IMG/VR virus record: IMGVR_UViG_3300029267_002727
Location: 33,715 to 97,714 of that record
Strand: one strand, 5' to 3'
DNA: 64,000 nucleotides
Source: a virus
How positions within the stretch are numbered: position 1 is the first letter of the stretch; every line of letters begins with the position of its first letter. Position numbers and translations under genes: made by a program. Positions 62,325-64,000 of this stretch are shown piece by piece. The notes beneath the pieces were generated by a model. That model did no database searches. It saw nothing but the letters and a program-made list of their open reading frames with translations, and was not told the DNA's origin.

Positions 62325-62441
62325 GGGGTGGATTTCGCCCCGGCAAAATATCCATGCAGGCCTCCTTTGTCCCCAGTATACACCTTGTTGGGCGTCTCGT
62401 CCAGTACCGATATCCCAAATATATCGCAGATTTATCCCAAA

Positions 62442-63038
62442 TCAGGCGCCGTCCCACTCGCAGACTCTTTTGACTAAGGCTGGGTCTACGCCGTGCTCGA
62501 TGTAGAAGATAGATGGCTGCACCCACTTGTACCTGGTATCGCCCACGTAGGTGTTTGGCGTCGGGATACTCCACATGTTCGTAATGCATATCTGGTTGTG
62601 CAGGTGGGCGCTGTACTGGCCACCTGCGTTGCCAATGGATCCCAGGCTGTCGCCGATCCGCACGACCTGGCCATCGCTGACTGCCATATCTTTCAGGTGC
62701 CAGCCAGCCCACACGACCAACTCGCCGGTGCGTGCGACACCCAGAAGCTGTACGATATTTCCAATGCGGTTACCCCAGTCGCGCGCGTTGAGAACGATGC
62801 CCGAAAACGGCGCAACGAGCGGTTCCCCCAAGTCAGTATCGCCCCCAGATTCGAGGTTAAAATCCTCACATCGGTCGGGGTGATAGTCATACGCCCCAAA
62901 GCGCCGGGTTGCCTCGTACCAAGGTTGGCCCAGGTTTGCCATAGGCAGCCTGAAGTCCTCAGCGTAGGGGATGCCCTCGATTGTGCCATGGCAATCTTGG
63001 CACTTAATTGTCACACTCTGACCGGGTTTTAGTTCCAC
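62442..63038 (-). CDS. M23 (LytM-type) peptidase, endolysin
   Basis: 198 residues from the GTG at 63038 (GAGGTGG upstream). Zinc ligands fit an M23 peptidase: H53 and D59 in DYHPDRCEDFNL, H114 in AGWHLKD, and the HLH motif at 145-147. Such enzymes cut peptide crosslinks of peptidoglycan. No signal peptide, so it needs the holin or tail for export. Two cysteine pairs near the N-terminus (CQDC) suggest an extra zinc site. Confidence 0.8.
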   Translation of the reverse strand: MELKPGQSVTIKCQDCHGTIEGIPYAEDFRLPMANLGQPWYEATRRFGAYDYHPDRCEDFNLESGGDTDLGEPLVAPFSGIVLNARDWGNRIGNIVQLLGVARTGELVVWAGWHLKDMAVSDGQVVRIGDSLGSIGNAGGQYSAHLHNQICITNMWSIPTPNTYVGDTRYKWVQPSIFYIEHGVDPALVKRVCEWDGA

Positions 63039-63136
63039 TTTGCCACCTCTCTCGACTCAAACACAAGGCAACGGTGGCTACGCTCGTCGCCCCAGTCTTG
63101 CTCAAAGTTACCATTCTTGAGTAGATTTTCGCTCAT
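63029..63136 (-). CDS. Small protein resembling a carbohydrate-binding N-terminus (35 residues)
   Basis: ATG 63136 with AGGAGG. SENLLKNGNFEQDWGDERSH has the pattern of the first strands of carbohydrate-binding modules found at the start of some cell-wall or tail proteins. Its stop lies ten bases inside the M23 gene, in another frame. Either a real tiny gene or the broken-off front of a longer endolysin. Confidence 0.45.
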   Translation of the reverse strand: MSENLLKNGNFEQDWGDERSHRCLVFESREVAKWN

Positions 63137-63166
63137 ACTTGCCTCCTGTGACAGGTTTATCGCAGT

Positions 63167-64000
63167 CTACCAGGCTCGCTGGTGCTGCGTAGAATCTGTG
63201 TGATTCGATAGCCAACCGTTGGCCTTCTGCTGGGTGGTAGACGTGGCCGCCTGTGTGTTCAAGGAACTCCCAGTGTCCTGGAACACCAGGAACTCGACGT
63301 ACGTGCCAGCTGCCATGTAGAACATGCCTGTCACGACCGAGACACTGGTCGACGCATTCAGACCAGCATAAACGTCGTTAAGCCCCAGCTTGGTAGTGCC
63401 ATCCTTCTGGATCATGATGGCCTGCTTGCGGTCGACAGCGCCAGGGGATGCAAAGGTAACGCCTCCGCCAGCGATGTAATATCCGGCAGTCTTAGCATAC
63501 AGCTTGGTATCAGGGCTCAAGGCGGTGCCGCCGAATCCACTGTCTGTATCGTGCACCTGGCTGTTGAAGTCCAGTGCTGTCCACGAACCGTGGGGGATGC
63601 TCTGCGTCGTGGTACGGATGGCGCGACAGCCGCGGGCCGTGCAGGCTGCGATCTCGCCATCCTTCAGTTGCACGCTGTCGATGGTCACACCCGAACCGGA
63701 GGACCGCTCGGCCACCGTGTTCGTCTTAATGCCATTGGTGAAAGTCTGCGCCTGACTGCTGCCCCCAGTGCGTGCGCCGGTGGCCAGGAGATACTGTGTG
63801 TGGTCGTCATCAGTCAGCCCATTCAGCGCCGCGCCATGGTCGAGCTTGCCGCCTTCGGCGTCGCTCTGGTGATTGTGCACAGCGTCGGCCCATACCACGT
63901 CCCAGTCCAACTGCCCGCCCGAGTCCGCAGCATGAGTGTGGGCCTCGTCGTGATGATCGTCTGTGCCCACGCCAGAGAGGTCGCTGTGAGCAACCTGCCC
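63167..64000 (-). CDS. Tail or fibre protein, C1q-like C-terminal domain (partial)
   Basis: The reading frame is open to the right edge, so the N-terminus is missing (278 codons visible). HTHAADSGG and KLDHGAALNGLTDDDHTQYL are the His/Asp-rich trimer-shaft motifs typical of phage tail fibres. The last 140 residues follow the C1q/TNF-like jelly-roll pattern (TQSIPHGSWTALDF, KTAGYYIAGG, AAGTYVEFLVFQDTG), used for receptor binding or trimerisation in many tail proteins. It probably contacts the host surface. Confidence 0.75.
   Translation of the reverse strand, partial: GQVAHSDLSGVGTDDHHDEAHTHAADSGGQLDWDVVWADAVHNHQSDAEGGKLDHGAALNGLTDDDHTQYLLATGARTGGSSQAQTFTNGIKTNTVAERSSGSGVTIDSVQLKDGEIAACTARGCRAIRTTTQSIPHGSWTALDFNSQVHDTDSGFGGTALSPDTKLYAKTAGYYIAGGGVTFASPGAVDRKQAIMIQKDGTTKLGLNDVYAGLNASTSVSVVTGMFYMAAGTYVEFLVFQDTGSSLNTQAATSTTQQKANGWLSNHTDSTQHQRAW

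Noticed and set aside
1-64000. Insertion sequences or transposons
   Set aside because: No transposase-like gene and no terminal inverted repeats with target duplications were seen.

Overview
The window looks like about 64 kb of the genome of an uncultured tailed double-stranded DNA phage (or phage-plasmid). It is GC-rich and almost wholly coding, with about 155 genes. Most are under 150 codons and are stitched together by ATGA, TAATG, TGATG or GTGA overlaps with strong GGAGG ribosome binding sites. A tail-type protein with a C1q-like end, an M23 endolysin, a holin-like protein, a lambda-type initiator plus helicase loader, an annealing protein, SSB and a ParM-like actin all point to a phage. 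Terminase, portal, capsid and integrase are not in this window. The host cannot be named from sequence alone.

Layout. 1-8,090 (minus strand) is an accessory operon of sugar-nucleotide and surface-modification genes: GDP-mannose 3,5-epimerase-like protein, NDP-sugar dehydrogenase, Nudix hydrolase, GT2-type glycosyltransferase, two SAM methyltransferases and membrane proteins. 8,280-11,000 (plus) holds tiny genes separated by elaborate inverted repeats, including two pairs of homologous RNA structures whose stems vary in a compensatory way. 11,700-13,800 holds small genes and a 445-residue acidic protein. 13,900-23,150 is a transcription unit with an array of at least 14 ribosome-modulation-factor-like (RMF-like) domains in ten genes (14,941-18,950), then zinc-ribbon proteins and SSB. 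23,121-23,723 is a lone minus-strand helix-turn-helix gene fired from a promoter back-to-back with the next plus unit. 23,837-38,644 is a long run of about 40 small, mostly unknown, often tandemly duplicated genes. 38,718-47,071 carries a LexA-like winged helix protein, a PD-(D/E)xK nuclease, the initiator gene with four origin-like iterons inside it, a DnaC-like loader and a DNA methyltransferase. 47,124-52,320 carries an SF2 helicase and small genes. 52,381-60,594 carries a Rad52-like annealing protein, a 3'-5' exonuclease, a ParM-like actin with a possible ParR partner, and several membrane proteins. A strong bidirectional terminator at 60,630 separates these from the minus-strand lysis and tail genes to 64,000.

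Regulation. Seven of nine sigma70-type promoters found by eye (TTGACA, 16-17 bp, TATAAT-like) carry a GTTAAG-like half-site downstream of the -35 box, six of them exactly three bases after it, forming CTTGAC-N4-GTTAAG dyads. This suggests one regulator controlling most transcription units; the autoregulated-looking gene at 23,121-23,723 is the best candidate. Independently, the palindromes TTCTGTACAGAA and TTCTGT(A/T)ACAGAA occur eight times exactly, and twice in degenerate form, all inside genes and in all three reading frames, which suggests a dispersed protein-binding site.

All functional calls are from reading motifs by eye; no database search was run. Most small genes have no recognisable family and are described only by what is visible.
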